Shown piece after piece: positions 1 to 10,145 of a DNA stretch of 49,863 nucleotides. Each line of letters starts with the position of its first letter. The stretch's first letter is position 1. Below the pieces are notes generated by a model. The model did no database searches. It was not told the DNA's origin and was given only the letters and a program-made list of their open reading frames with translations. The DNA is from Roridomyces roridus. Taxonomy: Eukaryota > Basidiomycota > Agaricomycetes > Agaricales > Mycenaceae. The stretch is from the NCBI GenBank assembly GCA_029378245.1, contig JARKIF010000214.1:1-49863 (forward strand), read 5' to 3'. A program made the translations under genes and the position numbers.

Positions 1-23
1 TCAACTTGAACTATTCAAGTTGA
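1..23. repeat. Perfect short inverted repeat at window start
   Basis: Ten-base arms, TCAACTTGAA and TTCAAGTTGA, flank a 3 bp spacer. The arrangement could form a small hairpin, but its left context lies outside the window. No function can be assigned. Confidence 0.5.
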
Positions 24-445
24 TGGTGGTTCAAGTCGAAGCGATGCATCGGCCCGGACTCGGAGTCCGGGACGGAGTTCGGATCACGACACCCTTTTCC
101 TTCCCAGTCAACACTGTTTCTCACAAAGCTACGGCGTTGCTTGCCCGGCGCTGCCATGGGTGATGACGAGGAACGCATTGTCTTTCTTGTCTTTCTCAGG
201 CCATACTGACGGAATTTGGACCATGATGTCGCAGCTTGTCTCTGCTACCGGAGTCGGGACACCTGATCTCCTTGGGTATGGTCCCCTTCTGTGGCCTTAT
301 CTTGCCGAGAACTTCGTCCCCATGTCGCTTACTGTACCACTCTTCTGTTCTCCTTTTCGTTCAATGACAGAGAGTCTTTGGAAACCACATGAATTAATTC
401 CATGCGATTGTCAACGATCGCGTGCTTTTACTCTTCTCTTCTCAG

Positions 446-646
446 ATTGCCACCATACTTGGTCGCAACCTGTCGCAACGCTATCAAGAATCCCCGGGAA
501 GCTTCCCTCATATTGTTACGGCCAAGGACACGGCCCATACCGACGCCGTCGCCGGCACTGCTACCATGGGAGCATCATTCCTCTTCATGCCTTCGATCCT
601 GGCAATCCTCATGCCACTTCCTCTTCTCGAGCATGCTTCGAGATAA
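446..646 (+). CDS. Possible 3' end of a gene entering from the left
   Basis: After a good acceptor (CTTCTCAG) the frame reads about 66 residues to a TAA. It includes NLSQRYQ, KDTAHTDAVAGTATMG and a hydrophobic stretch near FLFMPSILAILMPLPLL. The composition looks like real coding sequence and suggests a membrane-associated C-terminus. An upstream exon candidate at about 195-275 includes the words HTDGIW and TGVGTPDLL, but I could not join the two exons in one frame. TGVGTPD resembles the sedolisin C-terminal motif TGLGTPD, so a remnant of a third sedolisin is an alternative reading for that part. I do not recognise the family. Confidence 0.25.
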   Translation: MATILGRNLSQRYQESPGSFPHIVTAKDTAHTDAVAGTATMGASFLFMPSILAILMPLPLLEHASR

Positions 647-665
647 CAAATGACCTGCGCCTGCG

Positions 666-673
666 TATAAGAG
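666..673 (+). promoter_or_regulatory. TATA box of sedolisin A
   Basis: TATAAGAG lies 42 bp before the sedolisin A start codon. The paralogue has TATAAGAA at a similar distance (21319-21326), which supports a conserved core promoter. Confidence 0.5.
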
Positions 674-715
674 CATACGAGGCTCGCAGTTCACTCCACT
701 GCCCCTCTGCTCGTC

Positions 716-2798
716 ATGTTGTGGCTCTCAGCTCTCCTGCTCGTCGCTCAGCTCAGCGCGGCCAAGCCGCTCAACAGCAAGCGATGGACCGACCTCAGCG
801 TCAAGCACGCGTGGGTCGAGATTCCTCGTGGCTGGGAGTACCACTCCGCGCCTCCGGCGGACCACTTGCTTGACATGCGAATTGGTCTCAAGCAGGACAA
901 GATCGACCAACTGATTTCTTCCCTGTATGAAGTCAGCGATCCCGCCCATGAGAAGTGGGTACTTGCCGATAATGCTACTTCGTTTCTGATCATATTCCCG
1001 CCAGGTATGGCAAGCACTTGTCGAAGGAGGAGGTCGATGCTCTTGTCGCCCCTCATCCGGATTCCGTCGACGCTGTCGAGTCATGGCTCGAGCACCACGG
1101 CATCAACCCCGCCGACGCGCACTTCCGCTCAACTGCCGGAGAATGGGTTACCATCCGTGTCTCCGTCGCTCAGGCAGAGCAGATGCTCAACACCAAATAT
1201 GGCGTCTACTACCACCCTGCCTCGGGCTCCCAGGTCGTCCGCACCATGGGATACTCCCTGCCCACCGAGCTCCATTCCCACGTGGACGTCATCTCGCCGA
1301 CCACCTACTTTGGGACTATGCACAGTATGCGCGCGACGAGCTTCGTCCTGCCGCAGACTGCCACTGGCGATGAGGATTCGTTCGCTGCCGAGATCTCGCC
1401 GCTTGCTGTCCCCGCTTCGTGCGGCACGACCATCACCCCCGCGTGCTTGAGGGCGCTCTACAACACCACGAACTACGTTCCCAAGGCCACGGCCACCAAT
1501 AAACTGGGTACTACACGGCCACCAACCAACCTAACCTAACCTAACATGACATAACCTAGGTATTACCGGCTACTTGGAGGAATTTGCCAACGATGCAGGT
1601 GAGATTCAGCTACCGTGGGAAACCAAGAGTATTAACACGCCTTGTTCAGACCTGCAGACTTTCTTCAAACAATTCCGGACTGACGCTGTCGGCGAGACCT
1701 TCACCCACGTTCAGGTCAACGGTGGTCTTAACACCCAGAGTGATCCCGGTGTGGAGGCCAACCTTGATATCCGTATGTGCATCGTTTATCCTCCACGCCT
1801 GAGATTGATCAAAGGCCCGCAGAATATTCCCTTGGAATTGCAGCACCAACGACGGCCACTTTCTGGAGCACTGGAGGTTCGCCGCCTTTCAAAGCCGACA
1901 CGTTCACGACTACCAACACCAACGAACCGTACCTTGATTGGCTCAACTTTGTGCTGAATCAGACCACCGTTACCCAGACCATCAGCACATCGTACGGCGA
2001 CGACGAACAAACTGTTCCCCTCGACTACGCCACGAGCGTCTGCAACATGTTCGCTCAACTCGGCGCACGCGGCACCACCCTCCTCTTCTCTTCCGGCGAT
2101 GAAGGTGTCGGCGGCGGCAACTGCGAAGCCAACGACGGAACCAACAAAGTCGAATTCCAGCCCGCTTTCCCTGCCTCTTGCCCCTTCGTCACCGCCGTCG
2201 GTGGCACGCGCTCTGTCAACCCCGAGGTCGCTATCAACTTTTCCGGGGGTGGATTCAGCCGGTACTTTGCTCAGCCGAGCTACCAGACTGCTTCGGTGCA
2301 GCCGTTCTTGACTGCCCTGGGCACCAAGTTCACTGGTTTGTTCAATGCGAGTGGAAGGGCGTATCCGGATGTTGCGGCACAGGCGACTGGCTTCCAGGTT
2401 GTCATTGGTGGACGTGTGAGCTCGGTTGCGGGTACGAGTTGTTCGGCGCCGGTGCGTTGTCTTGCATTTCTTCCTCCGTTCTCGAGAAACTCAACTCGAC
2501 AACACGTAGACTGTGGCAGGCGTCATCGCGCTCCTCAATGACTTCCTCATTTCCCAGGGCAAGGCGCCGCTGGGTTTCATCAACCCGCTGATTTACTCGA
2601 CCGCCAAGACGGGCTTCAACGATATCGTCAGTGGAAGCAATCCTGCTTGTGGGCAGGCGTGAGTTTTCCTTCTTTTTTTCCAAACAAGAGCGGTCAACTG
2701 ATTCGTACTGCAGTGGCTTCACCGCGGCTGCTGGTTGGGACCCTGTCACTGGTCTTGGAACCCCGGATTTCTTGAGGCTGCAGGCCCTCATTGGATGA
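716..2798 (+). CDS. Sedolisin A, secreted tripeptidyl-peptidase-like serine protease (S53)
   Basis: Seven exons: 716-954, 1005-1507, 1560-1598, 1650-1772, 1823-2451, 2510-2658, 2714-2798, giving 588 residues, the usual length for fungal sedolisins. A signal peptide (LSALLLVAQLSAA) is followed by a Pro-kumamolisin activation domain (about 30-165) and the S53 catalytic domain. The catalytic set is visible: Glu296 and Asp300 in EANLD, Asp394 in SSGDEG, and Ser507 in GTSCSAP. The C-terminal calcium-site region is recognisable by FNDIVSG and GWDPVTGLGTPDF. The family cleaves peptides from protein N-termini at acid pH outside the cell, usually for nutrition. Splice sites were fixed by alignment to sedolisin B (21390-23394), with which it is collinear to residue 511. 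Three introns here are absent from B and one B intron is absent here. Confidence 0.93.
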
Positions 2799-3090
2799 GG
2801 TGTACAAATTTAAATACAAGAATGGATGTATGTATTTAGGATGAAGAAATTGGGCTTTGTGGTACCTTTGAACAACGAAAGTTCCTTCAAGCAATCGAAT
2901 AACTTATAAGAGTCGGGCTCGGCCCACTTCGGCCCCGATCGCCGTCGCTCTATCAGTTGCCTCCGTCGTACTCCGTTCCGTTGGCTGTGTTACTCCGCAG
3001 CAACAGCGCCTCGCCCATTGTCTCTCTCTATTTCACACCCTCACAGTCACCCTGGCAATTTATTCGCATTACCTATATACCTAGCTCAAG

Positions 3091-3635
3091 ATGCTCTTCT
3101 TCATCTCCCTGCTCGCTTTCCTAGTCCTCTTCCTCATGCGTGCGTCTACCTTGTCTTATCACACTTGCGAACCCTGATTCAACTACCTTTTGCAGTCGTC
3201 TTCCGCTACCGAGCCTCCCTCCTCCCGCACGTACCCGCAGGCATCCGTGGTCTCTTCCCGACGCTCAACAACTACCAGCCGCTTTCCACCTTTGCGGCTC
3301 AGATTGGCGTGGGTATGACCTCGTCGGATTTTGACCTCGAGGCCAACGTGCGGGACGAGGACTCGCGTGCGGGGCTCGACGAGCAGGGTACGCGCGAGAT
3401 TATGGAGATTATGCGGAGGGAGCGCGTCAAGTGAGTCGTTGATTCTCGAGTGGCTCGCTCACTCACTGACAACTCTTGCGTAGCTTTGATCAAGCTCGTT
3501 TAATCCGCCATAACCGTATCCTCGCGCAGAACGGCATTGACCCAACGGGTGCGTCTCCTTTCTCTGCACACGATATATGTCTCTTACCTGCTCTCAGGCA
3601 TGCCGCTGGATTCCAAAGCCGTTACACGGCTCTAA
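3091..3635 (+). CDS. UPF0357-like small membrane protein
   Basis: Exons 3091-3139, 3196-3430, 3484-3548 and 3598-3635 give 128 residues. The N-terminus is a single hydrophobic helix (FFISLLAFLVLFLM). It is followed by a basic RYRASLLP and a conserved-looking region with PTLNNYQPLSTFAAQ, then acidic and basic helices ending in GIDPTGMPLDSKAV. Length, N-terminal anchor and the GIDPTGMPLD tail fit the UPF0357 family (yeast YCL012 type), whose function is unknown. It sits between sedolisin A and GNAT A, whereas the duplicated pair at 21-24.6 kb has nothing between its two genes. It was therefore either inserted here or lost there. The family name is from memory of its architecture. Confidence 0.7.
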
Positions 3636-4023
3636 TAACCCTCGTTCCATCTATGTGCTTCTTGCTTTCCTTGGTTCCCATTGTCACCACCATCCAAGAT
3701 ACAACTCCCATTGTACATACTTCCAAGCGTATCTTAGACCGACCCATCTCATCACCAACTAACAAACTTGTACCTGTAACTTGTATTCTGCACCAATGAC
3801 AACGATTTACTAGTCCCGGAGGGCCTGTTTCGATTGCTGAGCTTTGCGGCGAGCTCATGTCGACATTGACTTGGCTTATTCATTCGGCACACGTTTATCC
3901 AACGCCTATCATTGTCGGTCAGAGCGCTCCGCAAGCACGGTTCAAGGACACCGTTGTGAGAACCACTGAGAAGGAGACTCGTGTATAAAAGCAACCTCAG
4001 CATCTACAAGGAAGCAAGCCAAC
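3636..4023 (+). promoter_or_regulatory. Intergenic region with TATA box for GNAT A
   Basis: TATAAAAG at 3984-3991 lies 33 bp before the GNAT A start. The paralogue has CATAAAAG (23765-23772) at nearly the same spacing. The remaining 340 bp holds no gene that I can see. Confidence 0.5.
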
Positions 4024-4778
4024 ATGGACGCTCTTGAATGGAACCCCGAGACCGGCGAGCCATTCCTCCGCCTCCCCGCGCCTTTCCAAAACATGATAAT
4101 AACCCCGCCGCGGATGAGCGACGTCAAGCCGAGCGTGGCGATCCTCAAAGACCCGGCTGTGGCTCTATGGATGGGCTCCACGGGCCCAGGGAAGGAGTAC
4201 GCGGAACCCAAGGCGGAGGGATGGCTCACCAAGATTGTGGCTGAGACGGATGTTGGTGTCCAAGAGATGAAGCGTGGAGAGAGTCCGTTTAGCGTTTGTC
4301 CGATTCGGCATCTTCGAGAAGAGCGCGCTGAGGGGGGTGATGTGTTTCTTGGCGATGTGGGAGTCTACCGCGCTGGCTGGGCGCATATTCTTGACCAGGA
4401 AGCACGCGCCAGGATGATGGAGGAGAATAACGCGAAGAAGGCGGGGGATCCTGAGACTGTGTGGCATGTCGGGTGTAGGTGCATTCCTTTCCTCACCTCT
4501 CGTTTTTTTCATGCGTTCTTGTAGATTACCTCGCGCCGAGCCACCACGGTCGCGGAGTCATGACCGTCGCTGTGAAAGCGTTGATCGAGTGGAGCGTCAA
4601 GTGGTTGGGGGTGCAGAGGCTCATCTCGTCTACGTTTACTGAGAATCGGGGCAGCCTGCGGGTGCTGCAAAAGTGTGGGTTCGTTGTGGTTGATACGCTC
4701 GTCGACCATGTCCCGATGGATGATGGAAAGTGGTCGATGTATCTCTTGGAATGGAACGGGCAAACCGCGTCGGAATAG
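4024..4778 (+). CDS. GNAT-family N-acetyltransferase A (RimJ/RimL type)
   Basis: Two exons, 4024-4474 and 4525-4778, give 234 residues, exactly the length of its paralogue at 23802. The acetyl-CoA site is SHHGRG (Q/RxxGxG/A-like), followed by the helix MTVAVKALIEW. FTENRGSLRVLQKCGF matches the GNAT motif B region (N..S.....K.GF) typical of the Acetyltransf_3 group. The substrate is unknown; in this group it can be a protein N-terminus or a small amine. There is no signal peptide, so it is presumably cytosolic. The intron splits the codon before YLAPSHHG at the same place in both copies. The gene follows sedolisin A with one gene between, mirroring sedolisin B and GNAT B. Confidence 0.88.
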
Positions 4779-5640
4779 CCAAAATACAATCTCTCCTTGT
4801 CCGAGTGTTCATCTGCTATTCGAACACGTTGCTGTCTGGGGTTACACTGGAGGCAAGCTTAAGCCCACAATAAACGCGCCCGTTCACCGCCCGGCCACCC
4901 GGGCCACACCGACGTGCTCGTAGGTGCGTTGTGCGATCAAATCCAACGACTCGGAGATGGTGTTTGAGAAACTGCTGGATATGAGCGCAGTGGGGTTGGA
5001 CACGACCACGATGAGTATGGACATGGCAAAGGGCGGATGCTGCAGGCCGTGTCGGTAATCAGCTCCAATAGATCCTCACGCTCTTTCAGCCACAATAGAG
5101 AGCATGTCCTGTGTAATCCAAATTACCAAATGTTGAACGAGGGTGAGCGTATAGGGAACGCACCCAATGTTGTTCGCTCCTCGACAAGCCTTGCTCACTG
5201 CTCATTGCTCCCTCCGGAAGTTTCGGATATCCGACCACACGGTGTTATTATTGTAAGTGTCAGGACTGGAATTTACTGAGGCTGGACGCAAGCAAGGGAC
5301 GCGGTGGGTAATCGGCGCCGCTTCAGTGAATCAGCAGCTGAGGCCAGATCCATGGTACGAGAGATTTGCGATGAGTCGATTCGGCAGGCTTGCAATAAAA
5401 CCGACGCTGAGCAGTAGAGATAAACTAGAGCCAGCGTAGATGCATTCTGTGCATCACTGCATGGGCAAGCATGGGGTTATCGGCAAGCTTCGGTGACCAA
5501 ACTTGGACCAAACGTGCGGCGGCCGGGCCACATCAAACATCGCAACCCAAAACGGAGTGGAGCAGCCTGCGCCCGAAAAATTCATACGGGCTCCTCTAAT
5601 GCATAGGGCATATATCCAAGGTTTCGTTGCTGTTAAATCA
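4779..5640. other. Intergenic, no supported gene
   Basis: About 860 bp without a convincing gene. A minus-strand frame near 4920-5060 reads a short hydrophobic-to-mixed stretch (MSILIVVVSNPTALISSSF) but ends after about 46 codons and has no recognisable continuation. Confidence 0.4.
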
Positions 5641-5726
5641 GCCACCTTGGCTCAATGGATCATGATAGAATTCGGTCCAAGAACGGCGGGCTACTCCCGC
5701 CGGGGGTTCGATTCCCGGAGGTGGTC
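5641..5726 (+). other. tRNA-like element with pol III A and B boxes
   Basis: GCCACCT at the 5' end pairs with AGGTGGT at the 3' end as a seven-pair acceptor-like stem. A box TGGCTCAATGG (5648-5658) matches TRGYNNANNNG and B box GGTTCGATTCC (5705-5715) matches GGTTCRANNCC. Between them lies a perfect 7 bp hairpin (CGGCGGG/CCCGCCG, 5684-5702). A T-rich tract follows downstream. I could not fold a normal D-arm or assign an anticodon, so it may be a tRNA pseudogene, an unusual intron-bearing tRNA, or a diverged relative of the repeats at 12731 and 24641, which share the words GCTCAATGG, CATGAT and AATTCG. Confidence 0.5.
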
Positions 5727-6471
5727 GGGCATGATAATTCGCCCAGGGGCGTTAACACGTGGTGCTCTGACGTCCCGCAAATCCTTTCTTCTTTTTCTTC
5801 TTCTTCATTCCTCGTCTTATTTATGTAATTTACCATGGCGTTGCGATTTGTGATTCACCATTGGAGGTTCTCTCCCAATTCATTGTCATTCCAATAGAAA
5901 ATGAACTCAAGCCTTGGAAGAGAGGAACTCCATTACAATTTCACTAACCCTGGGATCGACCTTGTTCAAAATATCCAGCGTATCCTCCTGGAAAATATCA
6001 GCCTCTTTCTCCTCAAGCCAATGGCCACTCACCCAAATCAGACCTTCCGCCTTCTTTCCGTCGGGCGAAAGCACGAAATCACTAACCTCCTTGACACAAG
6101 ATCCAGAAATATACTCTCCACGAAGCGCGAATTCATTCTCATCTGCGAGGGCGGCCCAGACGAGCTGCCTGCTGCCGACTTCCGTTCTGAAGGCTAGCAT
6201 GAGTTGCATGAGATGGTCGACGGAAGCGCGCAAACCAGTAAAGTCGCGACGGAGTTCGGAGTAGCAGTATCTGTAGAGTGAGGTTGATTCTTGGTGGACG
6301 CCATGGAAGAAGGGAACGTGCCCCGGATTCACGGCGTTGACGACGATAGAGGAAGAGAGGCGCGAGTTTAGAGCACGAATGAAGAAAAGGTTGAGAACTG
6401 CAAATGGCCATTGGAATGCTGTGAATTGGAAGAAAGAAAGGACATACGCTTTGTGATAGGGTATCTGAACT

Positions 6472-6480
6472 GTATCGTCT
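6472..6480. repeat. Target-site duplication, left copy
   Basis: GTATCGTCT is identical to 10146-10154 and directly abuts the element's left inverted repeat. Nine base pairs is the usual duplication length for Mutator-like elements. Confidence 0.9.
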
Positions 6481-6569
6481 AGAGCCGAAAATTGGAACGG
6501 AGAGTGACAACCAGATCGGGAAGTGCACCAACGTTGACCAAACAATCCCAGAATACGGCGCAAGCGGCA
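6481..6569 (+). repeat. Left terminal inverted repeat of the MULE
   Basis: Imperfect inverted match to 10058-10145. In order, both ends share GAG at the tip, AATTGGAACGG, GGAAGTG, ACCAA, GACCAAA and AAGCGGCA, with conserved spacing. The region between GG and GGAAGTG is 18 bp at both ends. Confidence 0.85.
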
Positions 6570-6664
6570 AATTGTGATGCGGATCAAACGGCTCAATCGC
6601 TCCTTAAAATTTCTCCAAGTCCACCGACAGCTACAGAAATACAATACGAGTATTATACAACAAA

Positions 6665-8645
6665 TCAAGAGCCCTGCGGCGGTTGGTACATTACAAATTC
6701 ATGGTTAGGCTGCGTAGGATAGTTCCAATGAGAGTAGGATGTGGGTGCATGTGGGCGAGACATGGGATCGACAGACGATGACCCTGATTGAGAATACAGG
6801 AGTGGTGGCGGGTTGGGAGCAAATGGTAAGGGTACGCGGGAATGCCAGGTGGCGGGGACCGTCGTTGGGACGATCAGTGGCGGCGGTGGGGGTGGAAGGG
6901 CAGGAGGCGGCCTAGTAGAGAACATCAGTTTGAGGTACACAGAGAGAGAGATACAAGCACGCACGCGGGGGCCTTCCTGGGCTGTTTCGGCGCCTTTCCT
7001 CCACTCCTCTTCCCACCTCCGAACGCGTCATCCGTGTCCTCGCTCACGTCCTTCCGTTTGTGACCTGTCTTGACCGCGGGAACACCGGGAGTCATAGACT
7101 GCTGGGTTGCCGACCAACCTGCCTTGGAATTGGGGGCCACGAAAGTCGCAGTCGGCAACACCGATGTGCTTTCTGTACCAGCGAGCATAGCGTCGACGGC
7201 GGCCTCGAGCATGTCCAGCTCCTGCTGCGGTAGGTTCTTGGAGCTCTGGCGCAGGCGTCCCGTCAAGCGTTCCATCTTCTGGACTAGATTCGTGACTCTG
7301 GATTGGGGTCGAGAGGGTGCGGTACGGATGGTGGCAGGGACAGGGAGGAGAGCTGTGGGTGGTGGCGCCGGGGATCTGTCAACGTCCAACGTTGACAGCG
7401 CTTGACTCCGAATGTCCTCGGTCCCAAACAGTCTTTGCGTCGCAGCTAGGTGCTCGCAGAACGAGAGCTCGGTGTAGTCGTCACAGTCGCAGTTGTACTC
7501 CTCAAGATTGACCTTGAACAAATCCGTCGTGTCCGGTGGCATGACCAGGTACAAGCCGTCTTCATCAGACCAGTCGACGCAATCTGGGGCCGTGTACGAT
7601 TGGGCAGCGTCACGTATTGCCTGATACTCCCGGGCTTCGGCTTCCGGCCCTTCGAGTAGTTGCTGAGCTGCACAAAGATGCTTGCAATACGAGACGGCTG
7701 GGAACGCGGGGCAGGTACACTTGAGGGTCCGTAGATCGACGTGATACACCTTTGAGGCGTTGTTCTTCGATGTCACGGCGTACAGGGCACCGACGCGCTT
7801 GAAGTCGGCGCTGGCAAAAATTTGGCTCTGCTTGATGATCTCGTCGCGCTTCTTCTCCTCGAGGTTCTTCCCTTCGAATCCGAAGAGACATCGGCGTTGC
7901 CTGAGCTCGTAGTACTTGACAACTGAAGTCGTGAGGACGTGGAGGAGAGTGTCGATGCGTCGATTCCGCCGGTTTTCCAGAAACTTGCCCTTGAGAACAT
8001 GGTGCCAACTGGAAACTCGACGTCAGAGACAGCACATGCGGCAGACAAGGAAGCACCTTTCGACATGCATGTTGGTGTCGGAGTTGTCCAGATCTCCTGG
8101 GCCGAAGTCTTCTTACGAGCCAGTGCTGCGATAAGCTCCCGTGTCTTCTTCGACATCCGAACGTATGGAAGGTTGGCTTCGTTGGTCGGATGATTGTGCT
8201 CCTTGACGTACTTGGCGAGAACGGTGCTGACTCCAGGGTAGGTCTTCACCGTAAGGCAGCATTTACAACCGATTCTCTTGGGACCTAGTTTTCTTTGACG
8301 ATTGGGGTGCTTCTTCTTGTACTTCTTGCTGTCGCAGGAACCAGCACGAGAGCAAATGAACCGGATCCTCTTCTGAAAGTGCGGCATTCCTTTTGTCGTC
8401 CCGTCTCGCCGAAATTCGATGCAATTGACTTCCGATTCTTGTTCGAGCCACTGCTCAAAAGCCTCCCAGTCATCCCATCGCATGGTGTATTCGTGATTGA
8501 GGGAATCGGAGTCGAAGGAGCCAGGGTAGGGGTTCGTGTCGAAGGTGAATAGCTGGGGTTTTGGGGACGGAGCACTGGGAGAGTCGCAATTATCGGAGGT
8601 GAATGGGTTTGGCGCCACGCGGAACGTATTCATGAACATTTCCAT
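6665..8645 (-). pseudogene. MULE transposase with DDE core deleted (FAR1-like and SWIM fingers)
   Basis: The N-terminal part (8645 to about 8117) has a FAR1/WRKY-GCM1-like finger: Cys residues in RFICSRAGSC and GCKCC, and HNH in VKEHNHP, then TRELIAALAR. The C-terminal part resumes at LDNSDTNMHVESWHHVLKG, the region that follows the third catalytic acidic residue in MULE transposases. It continues with a basic RRNRRID helix and two SWIM fingers (CTC...YCKH and CDC...FCEH), then a Pro-rich tail. Introns at 8056-8009 and 6964-6912 look normal. The roughly 250 residues expected between the halves, containing the DDE domain, are absent and the frame breaks at about 8097-8116. A 20 bp segment there starts GTAAG and ends CCCAG. 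Removing it would restore the frame, but it is far too short for a known fungal intron. It may bind DNA but should not catalyse transposition. Confidence 0.8.
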
Positions 8646-8879
8646 CTTGGCGAGCTTTCCTGCTGGGCGGGAGACGATGTTGCGAGGTATGAGGGAGAAG
8701 ATGGTGGTCGTCGGTGATCAAGCCATAAGGATCACCTGATCGTTTCTCGTCGCCGCTTTGCGCAGAGTAAAGTGAAAGATGTCGTATTCCAGGTACATAT
8801 CCACAAAGCTACGCTAGTTACAAACCGACTGTATTGTATATATTGATAGAGTAAAGGGAGGCAGGTCGAGGGAAGGTCA

Positions 8880-9895
8880 TCACGGGCTAATGGAGATATA
8901 CGGGATGGGGGAAGTGGGTTGGTAACGAACGCGCTGGGTCGGGGAGGGAGGAGGAGGAGCGTGTCGGGCACGCTTGCGAGGCGGAGTTGCAGGAGCCTTG
9001 GCCTTCTCGTTCTTGGATGCCGCTCGCTTAACGCCAGTCTCCACTTTCTTGATCCCACCAATAACTTCCACCTCGCCATCCGCCCACGTCTGGCAGATCA
9101 CCTCAACTTCGTCTTCATCGTCATGGTCCTGCGCCGAAGCGATCAGCTCAGCCAACTGGCGGTCGGCCTGCTCCATCGCACGCCGTATCGCGCGTTCTTG
9201 AGGAGTCAGGTGTCCGAGCGCGGCGACGTAGGCACGGTTTATCTCGAGTCCTTGACGGAATTCGGTGGATGAGGACGTAAGGGCAGTATCCAGGTGGGGG
9301 AGAAACGGAGGGTTTGAGGAGGGTGAACGCGAGGAAGATGACGAGGTGTTGGAAGAGGAAGAGGAAGATGCCCGCGAGGTAGATGAAGATGCAACGTTGG
9401 GAGAGAACAGGGGAATACGAGTGCGAGGGCGGATGGAAGGTGTCGATGGAGCACGAGCATTGAGATGGGTGTCGACGCCGAACGACGCCGTGGTAGAGGA
9501 AGTCGGAGCTCGCCCAGCTGCGTGTGCAGGCACTGCGCATTCTTCGCCACTCACGCGGCGAGTGCAGCATTTCTGGCACTTGCGAGCGATACAAAGCTTG
9601 TTTCGAGGGCGTGTGAGACAGCTAGGGCAGCGGTCTGGCTGCTGCTGGGGAGGCGGGCGCGCTGATACTGCCTTCGTAGTCACAATTGGGGCTCTCAACG
9701 CACGCGGCGCGCCAGGCTCGAAGTAGTCCCAAAATCGAGTACCATCCGCATGCGACGCTACTCGAGTGCACTGCAGAACAGTTAGATCGACCCACAGGAA
9801 GCGCGAGGACGACAGACCAGAAGAAATGGGCGACCGGTCGTCGTTTCGTGCTGCACAGCGAGAGGCTGGTTACACCGAGGACAAAAATAAGGCAT
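8880..9895 (-). CDS. Cys-rich accessory protein carried by the MULE
   Basis: The minus-strand start is at 9895. The N-terminus (MPYFCPRCNQPL, then a TTTGRPFLLVC segment and another Cys) resembles a GRF-type zinc finger. A short intron or lesion near 9740-9785 interrupts the frame before a GTRFWDYFEP segment. A second module follows: CPSCLTRPRNKLC, KCQKCC and a later Cys. Next come a Ser-rich linker and a C-terminal region with LTPQERAIRRAMEQADRQL and a basic Pro-rich tail. I recall similar CxxC-rich proteins near DNA transposons in agaric genomes, but the function is unknown. The exact splice near the GRF-like segment is unresolved: a 39 bp excision keeps frame but removes a Cys. Confidence 0.55.
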
Positions 9896-10057
9896 GGCGA
9901 GGTATTTGTGGCGGGAGCAAAGGGCGAGACACAAAGTGTGAGGCTGAAGAGGGAGCAGGTGGGCGAGGAAGGAGGAGGAACGCGATGGGAGGAGGGGAGA
10001 AGCAGCTGACGCAAGCAACGGCAGAGTCGGCGGCACAGGAAGAGCCATCAGAGGGCC

Positions 10058-10145
10058 TGCCGCTTAGCTGAAGGGGGGTGTATTTGGTCTCAGTTTGGTT
10101 CACTTCCTCATCGGGAAGGTGTGACCCGTTCCAATTGCAAACTCG
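10058..10145 (-). repeat. Right terminal inverted repeat of the MULE
   Basis: Inverted partner of 6481-6569. Read on the minus strand it begins CGAG, then CAATTGGAACGG, GGAAGTG, ACCAAA, GACCAAA and AAGCGGCA, in the same order and nearly the same spacing as the left end. Confidence 0.85.

Larger units (their letters stand above)
6481..10145 (-). mobile_element. Internally deleted Mutator-like element (MULE) inserted in SDR-A
   Basis: This 3,665 bp element is bounded by about 89 bp imperfect terminal inverted repeats and a perfect 9 bp target-site duplication. It holds two minus-strand genes, a deleted FAR1/SWIM transposase (6665-8645) and a Cys-rich accessory ORF (8880-9895), both in the same orientation as the disrupted SDR. 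The terminal layout, duplication length and gene content are those of the Mutator superfamily. Because the DDE catalytic core is missing, the copy is probably non-autonomous and would need a full-length relative elsewhere. The genes inside read as plausible protein, so the element need not be old. Confidence 0.9.

Noticed and set aside
1511..1559. Telomere-like CCTAA units
   Set aside because: The unit lacks the extra C of CCCTAA, spans only about 35 bp, and lies within a well-supported intron.
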